NCBI GenBank assembly: GCA_949752745.1
Contig: OX457028.1
Location: 8,326,922 to 8,390,921, forward strand
Direction of reading: 5' to 3'
Origin: Protula sp. h YS-2021
Taxonomy: Eukaryota; Annelida; Polychaeta; Sabellida; Serpulidae
Length of the DNA: 64,000 nucleotides
Shown: positions 32,420-44,300 of the stretch, piece by piece
Position numbering within the stretch: the stretch's first letter is position 1
Layout: each line of letters starts with the position of its first letter
Translations under genes and position numbers: made by a program
The notes under the pieces: model-generated
Database searches by the model: none
What the model was told of the DNA's origin: nothing
Seen by the model: the letters and a program-made list of their open reading frames with translations, nothing else

Positions 32420-33260
32420 CTGTTTGCTCGTAGGAGGCAGGTTAGGCAGTTTCTGGCAGGCTTTGCGAGACATGGGTGCTCCGAAAAAAGTAGTGCGTTG
32501 GCTAAGAGAGGGTTACGCACTCCCGTTCAGACGGGAGCGACGAGGGCACGTTCCACCCATACCTCTGTTCTACCAAGCCCCATGCAGCCTGATCGCCCCC
32601 TACGATCACAACTCGCCAAAGCACCGAGCCCTTCCAGTCGATGGTCGAAGACTTAGTTAGCAAAGGGGCCATACGGGAGATGCCAGAGAGCCGAAAAGGG
32701 GTTTTTAGGGGATTTCTTTTTGGTGCCTAAGAAATCGGAGGGCGGGGTGGCGGTTAGTCATAGATTTATCCTCTCTGAATCAATTCCTCCACGTGACGCC
32801 CATTCAGATGGACACAGCCAAGATTATAAAGAGCTCTCTGGGCGGGGCATGTGGGCACGTCCATAGACCTATCCGATGCGTAACTGCACGTGCCGTTGCA
32901 CCCGTCGGCCAGGAAATACCTATGCTTCCAAATAAGGGAGAACAATTCTGGTTCCAGGCTCTCCAGTTCGGCCTCTCTACGGCTCCCTTCGTCTTCACAA
33001 AAATCATGAGAGTATTGAGGGCGTGGGCCCGAGGTATGTTGGTCTTCAAATACCTAGACGATTGGTTAGTCGCTCATCGTGACCGAGTCACGGTAGATCG
33101 GCAAACGCGGGCCTTGGTCAGTAAAGCAACGAAGGTGGGTCTCTTAGTAAACCTAGACAAGTCCGAGCTAACTCCAAAACAGGCAATGGTGTTTTTGGGG
33201 AAAATGGAATCTGAACCTAGCAAGGGCTTACCCCACCCCCGAACGGAGAGAAAGGATCTG
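32420..33260 (+). pseudogene. DIRS-like reverse transcriptase, frameshifted
   Basis: In shifting frames one reads KGAIREMPES, IDLSSLNQFLHVTPFQMDTA, then SIDLSDA with an internal stop, LHVPLHPSARKYLCF, then FWFQALQFGLSTAPFVFTKI and the catalytic YLDDWLVAH. The order and the FGLSTAP...FTKIM block are characteristic of DIRS-type RTs. At least two frameshifts and several stops are present, so this copy is dead. Confidence 0.8.
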
Positions 33261-33519
33261 AGCGAGCATCAGATCCGTGAAACCAGGTTCGAGGATGAGT
33301 TTGGCAAAAATGGAGTCCTTTCTGGGCTGCCTGGTAGCGACAGAAAAGACAGTCCCCCTAGGGAAACTCCACTACAGGCCCTTTCAAGCGGAGGGCTTTG
33401 TGCCAGTTCAGACGCTCCAGAGCCGTAATGTCCGTTTCAGTAGTGGCTCACCAAGCGTTGGCTTGGTGGTGCGACGATCAGGTGATGGGCGAAGGGGTCT
33501 CCTTTGCGGCACGACCCCG

Positions 33520-33885
33520 GAGCTAGAGATGCAAACCGATGCGTCTCTAACCGGCTGGGGATTCACTTCCAGAGTGGCAAGATCAGTGGTCAGAACAGGT
33601 AAAAAACCGCCACATAAATTGGTTAGAGTTGCAGGTGGGGGATAGCCATAAACAGCCTTACCCACTTTCTAGAAGGAAAATATGTGGAGTTCCATCTAGA
33701 CAACTCCACAGCAGTGGCATACTTAAACTAGCAGGGTGGTACCAGGTCCCAGCAACTCACGAAGCTCATTGGCAACATCCTGAAGTTTGCCTGGGAGAAG
33801 AGGATGCATCTCTCAGCTCGGCACTTAGCGGGGTCGCTGAACGTGTTAGCAGACTTAGCTTCCAGGGGCGGTTTTTTACCTGTTC
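33520..33885 (+). pseudogene. DIRS-like RNase H, frameshifted
   Basis: The pieces LEMQTDASLTGWGF (first Asp), HINWLELQ, GKYVEFHLDNSTAVAYLN (with an in-frame stop after it), LIGNILKFAW and HLAGSLNVLADLASR form an RNase H in order. Two stretches, 33571-33614 and 33864-33907, are near-perfect inverted copies of each other (TGGCAAGATCAGTGGT...), which is odd inside a coding region. Confidence 0.75.
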
Positions 33886-35339
33886 TAACCACTGATCTTG
33901 CCACTCGGCTTACGAAAGGGCCAAGACAGAACCTGGGTTTGGAGATCTGTGTAAAGTTAAAGCCCATCACGTAGCGTGTCTCTAACTGACATTTTAAAGA
34001 CAGGTTGTTGGTCTTGTCCTAACTCATTCATTAAATATTACCTGAAGGGCTACTCTTAGTACGAACTATCGGGCTTGTTCACTTTAGGCCCCTTCGTGGC
34101 TGCTGAGTCAGCAGTCTCTAACTAACTCTTGTTTTTGCAGTGAACCGTCAAGCAAGGGCAAAGGCAAGTTCAAGCGCAAGGAGACCTTGTTCTAACGCTC
34201 TAGAAACGGCGCGGGCAAGTACAAGAAGATCCAGAATCAAGGCCGCCGTAAACCACGTCGTGACACGCATCAGCGTCGTTCGAACAGGAATACTTTGCGC
34301 TCTAGTTATGGTTCAGTGCTCCGAGGACGGTGTTACAGGAGCCTACACACCTGTAGTTAGTTAACGCTGGTCTCGGTACTTCGCCCCTGCGAGACCGGTA
34401 TTCAATCTTCCCTTGGCAAAAGGGGGTGGGGATGTACACTTGAACGCACTACGCATCCCTCTCGGTGCGTCTGTCATAGCCACTAGAGTCGCTCTCACAG
34501 AGATCAGGTACCTAGACTAGCTGGTGTCATAGCCACTAGAGTCGGTCTCACAGAGATCAGGTACCTAGACTAGCTGGTGTCGCTTAACTACTGACCGAGG
34601 TCTTACATTGGCACGTTGTAGTGCGTTCATTGTGTTTTGGTAATGATATGTACATGTATTGAGTGGGCACATGGTACTGCGTCATCCGTCATAGACGCAC
34701 CGATAGGAGTTTTGACTGAGCGCATTTTAGTGTATTATATGAAGACCTTGTATTGTATTATATGAATACCTTGTGTCACTTGCTTCCTATACTTTAACAA
34801 GAACACTGCGTTTAGTCTTTGCTTAGTTCTTAGTTAAATTTGAAAAGCTAAAGTGTCAATTTGTGTCGGACCATACTGTTTTCATCTACGTCCATAATAA
34901 TGAATTAATTGGTAAGCAATTGCTTGGTCACGTAGTTAACTACCCGGACTTGGTTCCGCGATCATGTTTGTGAAGAGTTCAAATAAACGGGATTACTATG
35001 TGTATTCTTAAATCGACCTTGCGATTAGGTTGGGCTATCATCTCGTAGGATGATGGAGGAAGATGGTGTTAGCAAGGGTGAGAACGGAGAAGAGCTTGGT
35101 CATCGGTGCGTCTTCTTCTCTTCTTGGTTTCTTTGGTTCGTTCGTCCTTCCGTGTGCTAGAGTTGTTCAACAGCTCGATTATATTTTGGTCCAAGGCACA
35201 TTAAACACACCATTCTCAGCAGTGTTTTATTTACGCCTTTCGCCCTCACACGGAAGACGCCACGTTCTTTGGAGTAAAAGCTTAATTCTTGAGAAATTTT
35301 TTTCTAGATTTGGTTCGCAACGCAGGTCACCCCGACTCC

Positions 35340-35725
35340 GGTGTTAGCCCCGTATAAAAGTGAAGATAAGCGAATTCGGAGCTTTTACGAAGTAAAACTG
35401 ACGTTTTATTTTCGTAAAACGCTCTTTTACGAGTAAAAGCGTAATTCGCGTTCTCCACTTTTATCGTAACGTCCCACCCATCCAGCCCACCCACCTGGGC
35501 GTGGCTGGCGCAGTAAAGCAATACTGGAATGAGGCTTGGTAAAAAATTACCAAGGATGCTGGTTAGCTGGGAACAAGGACGGGACTATTCGAGGCACTAG
35601 AAGAAATTTAAGTTCCTAATTGCGTGATTCTTTGAGTTTTACGAGAAACCCCGTATAAAAGTGGAGAACGCGAATCACGCTTTTACTCCTAAAAGAGCGT
35701 TTTACGAAAATAAAACGTCAGAATA
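35340..35725. mobile_element. Foldback element with 65-bp inverted arms
   Basis: The arm at about 35399-35464 (TGACGTTTTATTTTCGTAAA...) is the reverse complement of 35656-35723, with few mismatches. A third partial copy of the CCCCGTATAAAAGTG end lies at 35347-35361. There is no coding sequence and no clear target duplication. Confidence 0.65.
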
Positions 35726-38040
35726 AGGTAGCGACCCCGCCGGGCATGCCAATGCATTTCGCTTACCTAAAACCCTATGTAAAATACACACATACCTACA
35801 CACATACACAATGTAAAAAGGCAGAGACCCCGCCGGACATGGGCATGTATGTCGCCTAACTCAAACATAATGTACCAAAAATCTTTTGCTCGTGTCTTTT
35901 TTACAGGAATGAATTTAAAGTAGTTTAAGATTTTAAACATTCTTCAAAAATGCTTATTTCAAATGAAAGGTTTTTAGGGCCAAATCGCAAAATTTAACAG
36001 CTTCATATATTTTGAACTGTATTCAACTTGATCAGATTATTGTTGGATGAAAAATGAAAGATGAGCTGGGGTAAAAACAAACGAATTTGCTCACTTCGGC
36101 TGGTTTAAAAGGAATGAAATCTTCCACACAGCTTGCGGCAAGCTCTGGTAAGTTCACATTCTAACCTCACTACTCGCTACAAAATGACGTGGATATTTAA
36201 ATGGCCTGTTATTAGAAATCGCTCTGTATTTACGAGTCACATAAAAAGAGCACGTTTTACTCTTTATCACACACCGCCTCGATCCTACTCGATTAGAGAA
36301 ATATGCTGTCGTTTGGAAGATGTAGAATGGGCAATGTTTTGTTTCACTTGTCCATGCCACAAAATCGCTTTTCTCAGTGAGTACATAATCCCAGATCCTG
36401 TGATACTTTTTATAAACAAAACAATGGGATCTGAGAACGGCTTATAAACGTTACCGATTTGTCATTATCCAGTCTTTTATGCCTCGTGAACAATAAAGCT
36501 TTTGATGAGCGTTGACAGACTATAGATCCATAGTGGGCAGTACTGGTTTTGGGTGGGGGGGGGGGGGATGGGAGGGGAGGGGGTAGTAAGTAGCCATTTG
36601 ATATTTTGATACTGTTTCGTTCTCTTTTCGAGTTTCTAGACTTTGCCTTCCACTTCTGCTTATTTTCGGAAAGAACTCTAATGAAAGCTGAAACAATGCG
36701 CTTACTCCAGATGATAAATCATGGTATAAGCCAACCGCCCTTCCTTTAAAAACCGCCTGAATGAAATAATTTACTTAGCGATACTTGAAACAACCCTCCC
36801 TCCTCTTTCGATTACTAGCGAATAGTCAGTCCCCAAAATGGTGGTCAACATTTCTTTTCATTTAACATGTTTATTCATGTTTTCATTTGAGCAGAAATGG
36901 GCATAAAAACTCAGCGTTCACCCTGACATAAGCACGTACAGGAAATTAAGCAGAAGACTGTTAGGCTTTTTTTCAAACTAAAAGAACCGTCAGGTTATTG
37001 CAGTGCTGTAATCTTGAGGGGATTTTTAAAAATTATTTTCAGTTGAGGCAGTACATGTTTGCAAGCAGCAAAGAGGTAAATTCCACTTTCATAGATATAT
37101 ATATAGTAGTAATAAGAACACCACACACACCAGTTTTATACATAAACCGATTGGTGCTCGCGTGAGCGTTCTCTAATGAATATTAAAGTCTATCGTTTTT
37201 TCTCCTCACTTTACTTCAGATTTCACTTCTCTGTTCAAAATTTTAACTTTGTCTTGAAAAAGTGTAAGTAGGAAAGTACCAATAAGAAGTATAATGTATA
37301 TCGGTCCCATTTATCAACTTCCGGGATTTTGGGGCACGTGTTTAATATCTATTTCCAAGTTTCAAGTAGAAATTTAGTTGTAAAATAATTTATATAATTA
37401 TATAAATTACTTCATGAATTTGAAGCATGACATTAAATGACTCCTGAATTAAGAGACATTACTTCCTTTCCCCTGATTATAAACATAGCTCAGACTGATA
37501 GTCCAGTGTTTAAGTTGACTAGCTCAAACTAGCTCATCGTTCAAATAAAAACATAGAATAATTTAATCCATACTTTTTTTCAAACATATGGTGAGCATTT
37601 ACTTGGTTTATTGTAAATAACCTGCGCTTCTTGTTGGACTGAGCTGCTTAAAATTTAGGTAAGAAAAATATTCCTTAAAATGATCAGTGCATCATAAATC
37701 GTTATGTCCTGGGCATTCCCAAGGTATGCTCCTGTATTTTAGTCAAAACTTTTTGGAAGTTGGTGGCATCAACTTATTCGCAACAAACTGATTAATTTAA
37801 GAGTTTTAAATTTTAAAAACTATAATTTTAAAAGCTTTGGTTTCGACTTTATGTTGTTTTTACCATTTTCGGAAAATAACGTGTTGAAGAGTGACTTGGA
37901 GCACACCTAAAGCTGCATCAAAGGCTATTTTATTTCTCGAAATGCTGTATTGAACCTGAATGATCAATTGATTGATTGGTCAAACCTTAACAAAACTACG
38001 AAGGAGAAACGCCGATTCACACAAAGTGATGAAGGCTTCC
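35726..38040. other. A/T-rich noncoding DNA
   Basis: Near 35715-35865 two GxAGxGACCCCGCCGGxCATG repeats occur. A 104-codon frame at 36133-36447 has no recognisable domain. Otherwise nothing is seen. Confidence 0.45.
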
Positions 38041-38045
38041 GTGAA

Positions 38046-38205
38046 ATACTGGCACATTACTGATATAATACTGATGCAATACTGATACAATTTTGATGCA
38101 ATACTGATACAATACTGGTACAATACTGATAGAATACTGAAATAATACTAAAACAATACTGAAACAACATTGATACAATACCGAGATATTATTAAACAAT
38201 ACTGA
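38046..38205 (+). repeat. ATACTGATACA 11-bp tandem repeat
   Basis: About 14 imperfect copies of AATACTGATAC and variants. Confidence 0.9.
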
Positions 38206-38713
38206 TAGTCCGATTCAGGATAATGGATAACTTATGTGCACATAATGGGAAATGCATCAAAAGCAACAGATGCTATTTAAACAATATTTTATAAGGTAAG
38301 GCGCTTTTCTGTATAAAATAGTGATAAGAAAATTTAAAAAAAGAGAGAGATTTCATTTGATCGACAGCGTCTTTATCCTGTATCAATCCGATTTTCACCA
38401 CTGTGATCCATGAAAATGAAAATAAAAAGAAAATATTATGAGATGTGCAGCCTAATGTATTGTGATATTTTAGCTATCTCGCGTTCGATCTTGAGCTAAA
38501 ATCTGTACGGATTCGATCCAGATTTGAGCATTTGAAATTATATATTGTAGCTGCAAGAAATGAGGACTGTGAGAGAAAACTTGTCAATTCTTTGAAAAGT
38601 TGTTCACGAGTTACCTATTTCGCTCTGGGTCTTGAAAACCAAAAAAAGGTCAAATTGCAGAAAAATCACAGTGTGCTCCTACTTAACGCTTCCTCACCAG
38701 CCGTCATGTTTGG

Positions 38714-38890
38714 AGGTCGGATTGGTCTTGTGGTTAACGTTGTGGTGAAGCAAGAGGTTGTGGGTTCAAGCATCGCTTTAGGCGTACTTTCTCTTTCTTT
38801 CCCTTGTTAGGTTTTACAGGTCATATCTATAGCTCTGCCTCTCACAGAAGTATATAAAAGCCACACTACGTCATTTTTTCTTCCTCTTCT
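38714..38890 (+). mobile_element. tRNA-derived SINE head
   Basis: GGTCGGATTGGTCTTGTGG followed by TTAACG resembles a pol III A box, and GAGGTTGTGGGTTCAAGCAT a B box about 40 bases later, in the spacing of a tRNA gene but without a foldable full cloverleaf. That is the usual head of a tRNA-derived SINE. The right limit is uncertain. A TATATAAAAG at about 38850 lies just downstream and could be a pol II TATA box. Confidence 0.5.
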
Positions 38891-38989
38891 TTTTTCTTTC
38901 CTTGCCTTCTTTTCTTGATCCCAAGTAGATCTTCAGTGGTATTGTGGTACTTTTGTTATCAGTTTGGCAAAAACTGGCCAAATAAAGGA

Positions 38990-39190
38990 ATAACTTTAAG
39001 AGAAAGACATATAATGTTGTTCGTCACGCAGAGCCAGTCGATTACTTTTGATAGCAGTGTTGCCCATGAAGTCTACCATCAAATTTATTAAATTTGGTCC
39101 TTCTTCCTTTTACCTTTGTAATGTTTTTGCTTTTGCGGTTGGTCACAATGTCCTGCGACATTCTTGTTTTGTTTCTGTTAGCCGAATCGA
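38990..39190 (+). repeat. Dispersed repeat, copy 1 (partner at 45250-45440)
   Basis: Shares with 45250-45440 the ordered words CTTTAAGAGA, TTGxCCATGA, TACCATCAAATT/TTCCACCAAATC, CTTTTGTAATGT, TTTGCTTTTxCGGTTGG and CACAATGTCC. Similarity runs about 190 bases. Confidence 0.7.
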
Positions 39191-39317
39191 TAATGACTTT
39201 GTATCGACGAGGGTATTTTACCGAAAAGGTGTCATAAACGCCAAACGTGTACGCAACGTTGCTCTCATTCAGTATACAACATCATTTTCTCGACACCTAT
39301 TTGAGATATAATATATA

Positions 39318-39711
<394 letters not shown>

Positions 39712-39845
39712 GTCTTGACAGGGACTTGTGTGGTTTGTGTTCTGGGGCCCTGACAAGCACTTATGTGGCCTCTGATAACGGCTTGTGTGGCCTCTGTTCC
39801 GTGGCCCTGATAGGGACTTGTGTGGCCTCTGTTAGACGCTTGCCT
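39712..39845 (+). repeat. About 34-bp tandem repeat (GGGACTTGTGTGGCCTCTG)
   Basis: Continues the unit already present in the palindrome's right arm (TGTGTGGCTTTTGTTCCGTGG), about four further diverged copies. Confidence 0.75.
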
Positions 39846-40839
39846 GCAATATTGACTGAATCATTGAAACATGTTTGTTTAATCATATTGAAATATAAAA
39901 GCAATATTGTTTTAGGTGTGCAATTAGTTCATACTTAGATCTGTGCGAAACAATTAATGTCATCAATAAACGTGACGAAATCGACTTGTCCGTAGCCACT
40001 AAGTCCACGGCAGGGACTGAGAAGTTTATTTTCAGAAATACGGACATTTTAATGAAATGTATTGAAAAGAACTGACATTAATTTGTGGGAGTAAATGTTT
40101 ATTCAAAGGTAGAATGTTTTCATTTTCATCTTCACAAAATACATGCACTCTGTGGGAAATTATTTTTGAAAAAAAGTGTGTGACGGGATTGATATTTGCT
40201 ACGGTAATTGAAACAGCTATGGCGGACAACACGCCACGCAGGTATCAGCATCGACTCGTACGTCAGTGCCTCGTTAGACAAGCCCAACGTTCGAAAAGCT
40301 GGACATTGTTCACCGGATGATCGTCTGCCTTTGTCCACTGGCTCTTAACGCGTGTTTCAGCATCGGGACTGATAAATCTCCATAACAGGGAAAAGATATG
40401 GAAATGTCACAGCGATAAGGGAATGAGACAAAATCTAAACCTTAATAATTTTATCAAAACCTAAAATATTGCCAAACTTGTTTCATTAAAATGTGGGAAC
40501 TGTCCCTTAAAATAACTTAGAAAAGTTTCGCCTTTTATGAAAAAGGTTCGACGTGTAAAATGAACGTCAAAAAGCGTTTATTTCCAGATCGCTGCCCTCT
40601 TATAACAATGCTTCGGAAAATGTGTTGTGCAAATCTTTGATATCTTTTTATCTTCCCCAAATCTTCGTCAAATAATGGTAACCACTTGACGAAACATTTC
40701 TTCAATATGTATTTGTCCAGTTATCATCATATGCTGACTATATCCTGACCATATGTTGACCAGTTGAATAATGCATAGCAAATGTATGTTTGTGTAATCA
40801 AGATGTGCTGATTATGTTAATAATTCGAGCATTTGCTGA
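39846..40839. other. Profilin 3 upstream DNA, no gene
   Basis: No coding frame recognised. Confidence 0.4.
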
Positions 40840-41150
40840 GCACATGTGTCATCATGTGGAGAACACGTGTTGAGCATATGTGTTATTGTGGAGAACACGT
40901 GTTGAGCATATGTGTTATTGTGGAGAACACGTGTTGAGCATATGTGTTATTGTGGAGAACACGTGTTGAGCATATGTTTTATCATGTTGAGAAAACGATT
41001 TGAGCATATGTTTTATAATGTGGAGAACACAATTTGAGCATATGTTTTATAATGTGGAGAACACGTGTTGAGCCTATGTGTTATCATGTGGACAACACGT
41101 GTTGAGCATATGTTTTATGCTTTTATGTGGAGAACACGTGTTGAGCAAAG
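40840..41150 (+). repeat. 32-bp minisatellite upstream of profilin 3
   Basis: About nine copies of GAGCATATGTGTTATTGTGG plus AGAACACGTGTT, ending 120 bases before the 5' UTR acceptor of profilin 3, so it probably lies in the 5' UTR intron. Confidence 0.95.
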
Positions 41151-41332
41151 ATTACTGTTGATGCTCTTAATTCAAGAGGCATTTAAATTAACTAGAAGCA
41201 TTCACAAATCGTGTGTGAATGGAAAAATTAAAAGATATTAATATTGTTTTATTTTGTTTTGCTGTTTTAGAACTAAGAAATTCGCTTCGCAGTCCGGGAT
41301 AATCGCAAGGCTATTGTGACGTCACATCAAGC

Positions 41333-44300
41333 ATGAGCTGGGACAGTTACATCGATAACGTCATCGCCCAATCCAAAGACCCGGAGGGACAATCGCACAC
41401 CGACAAAGCCTGCATTATTGGGCTGGATGGAGGGGCGGCTTGGACCACTTCCGCCCATGCAAGCGTATGTTTATAAAGAAATGATTGTAATTGTGAAAAA
41501 GGTGCTCGTTTAAAAAAAAAAAAAAAAGAAAAAGAAAAAAAAGGTATTTGATAAATTTATGCGCCGTAATTGCTGATCATTTCTGTGCATCGCATTGAAT
41601 GCTTAGGTGGTTTTGCCACTAAGCTCTGGCCTGATTAGCGAAAACAGAGCGAAAGGTAAGTATTCAGTAATCACGCTGTGCCTGAGCTAGTATTCTTGTA
41701 AAAATGAACTATACTGCACTCTCAACCAGGAAGGGGGGGGGGGTGGGGGGGGAGGGGCGGGTCACTCCGGAGCAAATATGCCACCATGTGTGTCCAAAGA
41801 GCAAGATGGGATAAAGGGGAGTGCCAGTTTTTATTTAAAAGGGGAGAAATTTTCACTCGGTATTTTCACGCGTTTCTCACTCATGAATATAGCTTTGGCG
41901 AAAAGGGGATGTTTTTCCTATTAATTTGACGCTCCACGTTTAGGAATGCGAAATTTGCAGCGTGTTTGTATTTGCTTAAAAAAAGCTTGGCAATCCGCAT
42001 TTGCTGGTCGCTGATGACCCAGCATTTTAACAGCTTTGTGATTGAATGCCATGCCTCTCCCCCTCCCCCTCCCCTCCCCCCCCCCCCCCCCCCCCCCCTC
42101 CGCGAACTCCTTGGACCATGTTTGAAACTCATTTCTAGATATTGGACCTGTTGGAGGTAAAATACGTATGTACAATGGATGTTTGGTTGTGTGTTCTATA
42201 GGCACTGAAACTAACACCGCAAGAGGGCGTCTCCATAGCTAGAATAATGAAGGGCTCGGATAAGGGGCAGTTCAAAGCGGCGGGGATCATGGTGGAAGGT
42301 GTGAAGTACATGTTCCTGCGAGAAGACGATGACGTAGTCATGGGCAAGAAAAAGGATAATGGAGCAATAACAATACAGAAATCAAAGACAGGTAAGAGGC
42401 TTTACAGCACGCCCCCATTCATCTTTACACCACGCTCCCGTTCAGCCTCACATCACGCTCCAATTCTGCTTTGCACCGCTACCTCATTCCGCTTTACATC
42501 ACGCCCCCATTCGGCTTTACACTATTTAACTTGATACCACACTGCCATTCAGCTTTACATTATCCCCTCTCATATCACCTCGTCCAACTTTGTTGGCGAA
42601 TTGGATATAGGATTTGGTTTGTCCGTCCGTCCGTCTCGTCCGTCCGTCTGTTCGTCCACCCGTCCGTCTGTCCGCCCGTCTGTCTGTGCACAAAAAGTAC
42701 TAAATTTTGTCCGGCCGACTTCATAGGAACCTGAAACCTTGCATGGTGAAAATATATATATTGAAGATGTACAACGTGGCATTATTGTCAAAATCGGCCA
42801 AAAATTGACGTCGTGGGAAATTGTTGAAAATTGTGATTCTTTGGTTTGAACTTAGCCGTGAGACGATGGTTTGTCCAGCCGACTTCTCATAGAAATGATT
42901 GTCAGAGGAACCTGAAACCTTGCATGGTGGAAATATATATATTGAAGATGTGCAATGTGGCATTATTGTGAAAATCGGCCAAAAATTGACGTCGTGGGAA
43001 ATTGTCAAAAATGGTTAATTTTTTGCTTGAATATGTTGAAGATGTGCAACGTGGCATTATTGTCAAAATGGGGGAAAAATTGACGTCATGGTGTAACCGA
43101 TCAACTACTTCTTTAAGGATAAATCAGGGAATATTCAACACTGGATTGTGACAGACATAAATTGAAGTTGTTATTTTGAAAATCCGTCAAACTTCACGTG
43201 AGGAAAGCTGTCAAAAATCGTTAATTTTTACCTGTAACTTTTTCATGCATTTTACTTTTACTGCTTCACGGGGGGATCCTGCCTTACTGAAGTTCTAGTT
43301 TATTTAGCCAAAATTGAGGTCTAAACTAGCATAATTTTTGACCATAAAGGCTTGTATGCACAACTCCGACGAACGGTTGAGCACACACATTTCAAATCCT
43401 GTACAGATTTACTCCCCATGTAAAAACGTGCGAAGGGCAAGCGTTCCGGTGCTCTTGTTTAGCTTAACAGCACGTTCTCATTCAGCTTTATAGCACACTC
43501 CAATTCAGCTTTACACCACGCCCCGTTCATCTTTACACCACGCCCCCAATCATCTTTACACCACGCCCCATTCATCTTTACACCACGCCCCCATTCCTCT
43601 TTACACCAAGCCCCCATTCATCTTTACACCACGCCTCCATTCATCTTTACATCACGCCCCCATTCATCTTTACACCACGCCCCCATTCATCTTTACACCA
43701 CGCCCCCATTCATCTTTACCTCACACCCCGATTCATCTTTACACCACGCCCCCATTCATCTTTACACCACACCCCTATTCATCTTTACACCACGCCCCCA
43801 TTCATCTTTACACCACGCCCCCATTCGGCTTTACAGTTACTGCCACTCTACGTATATCCTGTAAATGTCCGAGGTTACATTAAGTGTAAATCTAGAAAAC
43901 GTAACCTAACGAAATCTTCTTGGCAATTGGCTTCCCTTTATATTTTCAGGTTATTTTTATTATCCCCCGCCGTCCTAGCGGAGGCGGAGGATATAGAAAC
44001 GCCTCATGTCTGTCCGTTATCACTTTTGTCCAGGCCATATCTCCGTAACCGTTGATCGCAAGCATACCACACCTTGGGGAATGAAAGAATATATAATGTA
44101 GTTTTTATTTCATCGAAAATGTCAAAATTAAGGACTTTTGAAATGTTTGGACTTAGTCGCACTGTAGCGCAGCAATTTGGCCGGCATTTTTTTTTTTTTT
44201 TGGAGATTGTTCCTAATATATTGAAGTTGTGCAGGACGTCGTCCGTTTGTTTGACGAGGCGTTTATTCAGTCGAAATTGGCCTTTGAACTTAGGAAATTT

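Larger units (their letters stand above)
29877..35330 (+). mobile_element. DIRS-like retrotransposon, degenerate (approximate limits)
   Basis: A GC-rich island unlike its A/T-rich surroundings carries, in order, gag-like, reverse transcriptase and RNase H segments of the DIRS/tyrosine-recombinase retrotransposon type. I see no tyrosine recombinase and no direct LTRs. Frameshifts and stop codons break pol. A 53-bp tandem duplication (GTCATAGCCACTAGAGTCG...) lies at about 34470-34580. Exact ends are not resolved. Confidence 0.75.

Noticed and set aside
36133..36447. 104-codon plus-strand frame
   Set aside because: No recognisable domain, no repeated support, and an antisense frame of similar length; most likely chance.
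38714..38790. A functional tRNA gene
   Set aside because: A and B box-like words exist, but the arms do not pair into a full cloverleaf and no anticodon loop is clear; a SINE head fits better.
40840..41150. Regular repeats that could suggest a CRISPR array
   Set aside because: Units are contiguous with no unique spacers, and the setting is an animal genome; the same holds for the other arrays.
42060..42100. Poly-C tract as a regulatory element in profilin 3 intron 1
   Set aside because: Simple-sequence DNA of a kind found throughout the window; nothing ties it to regulation.
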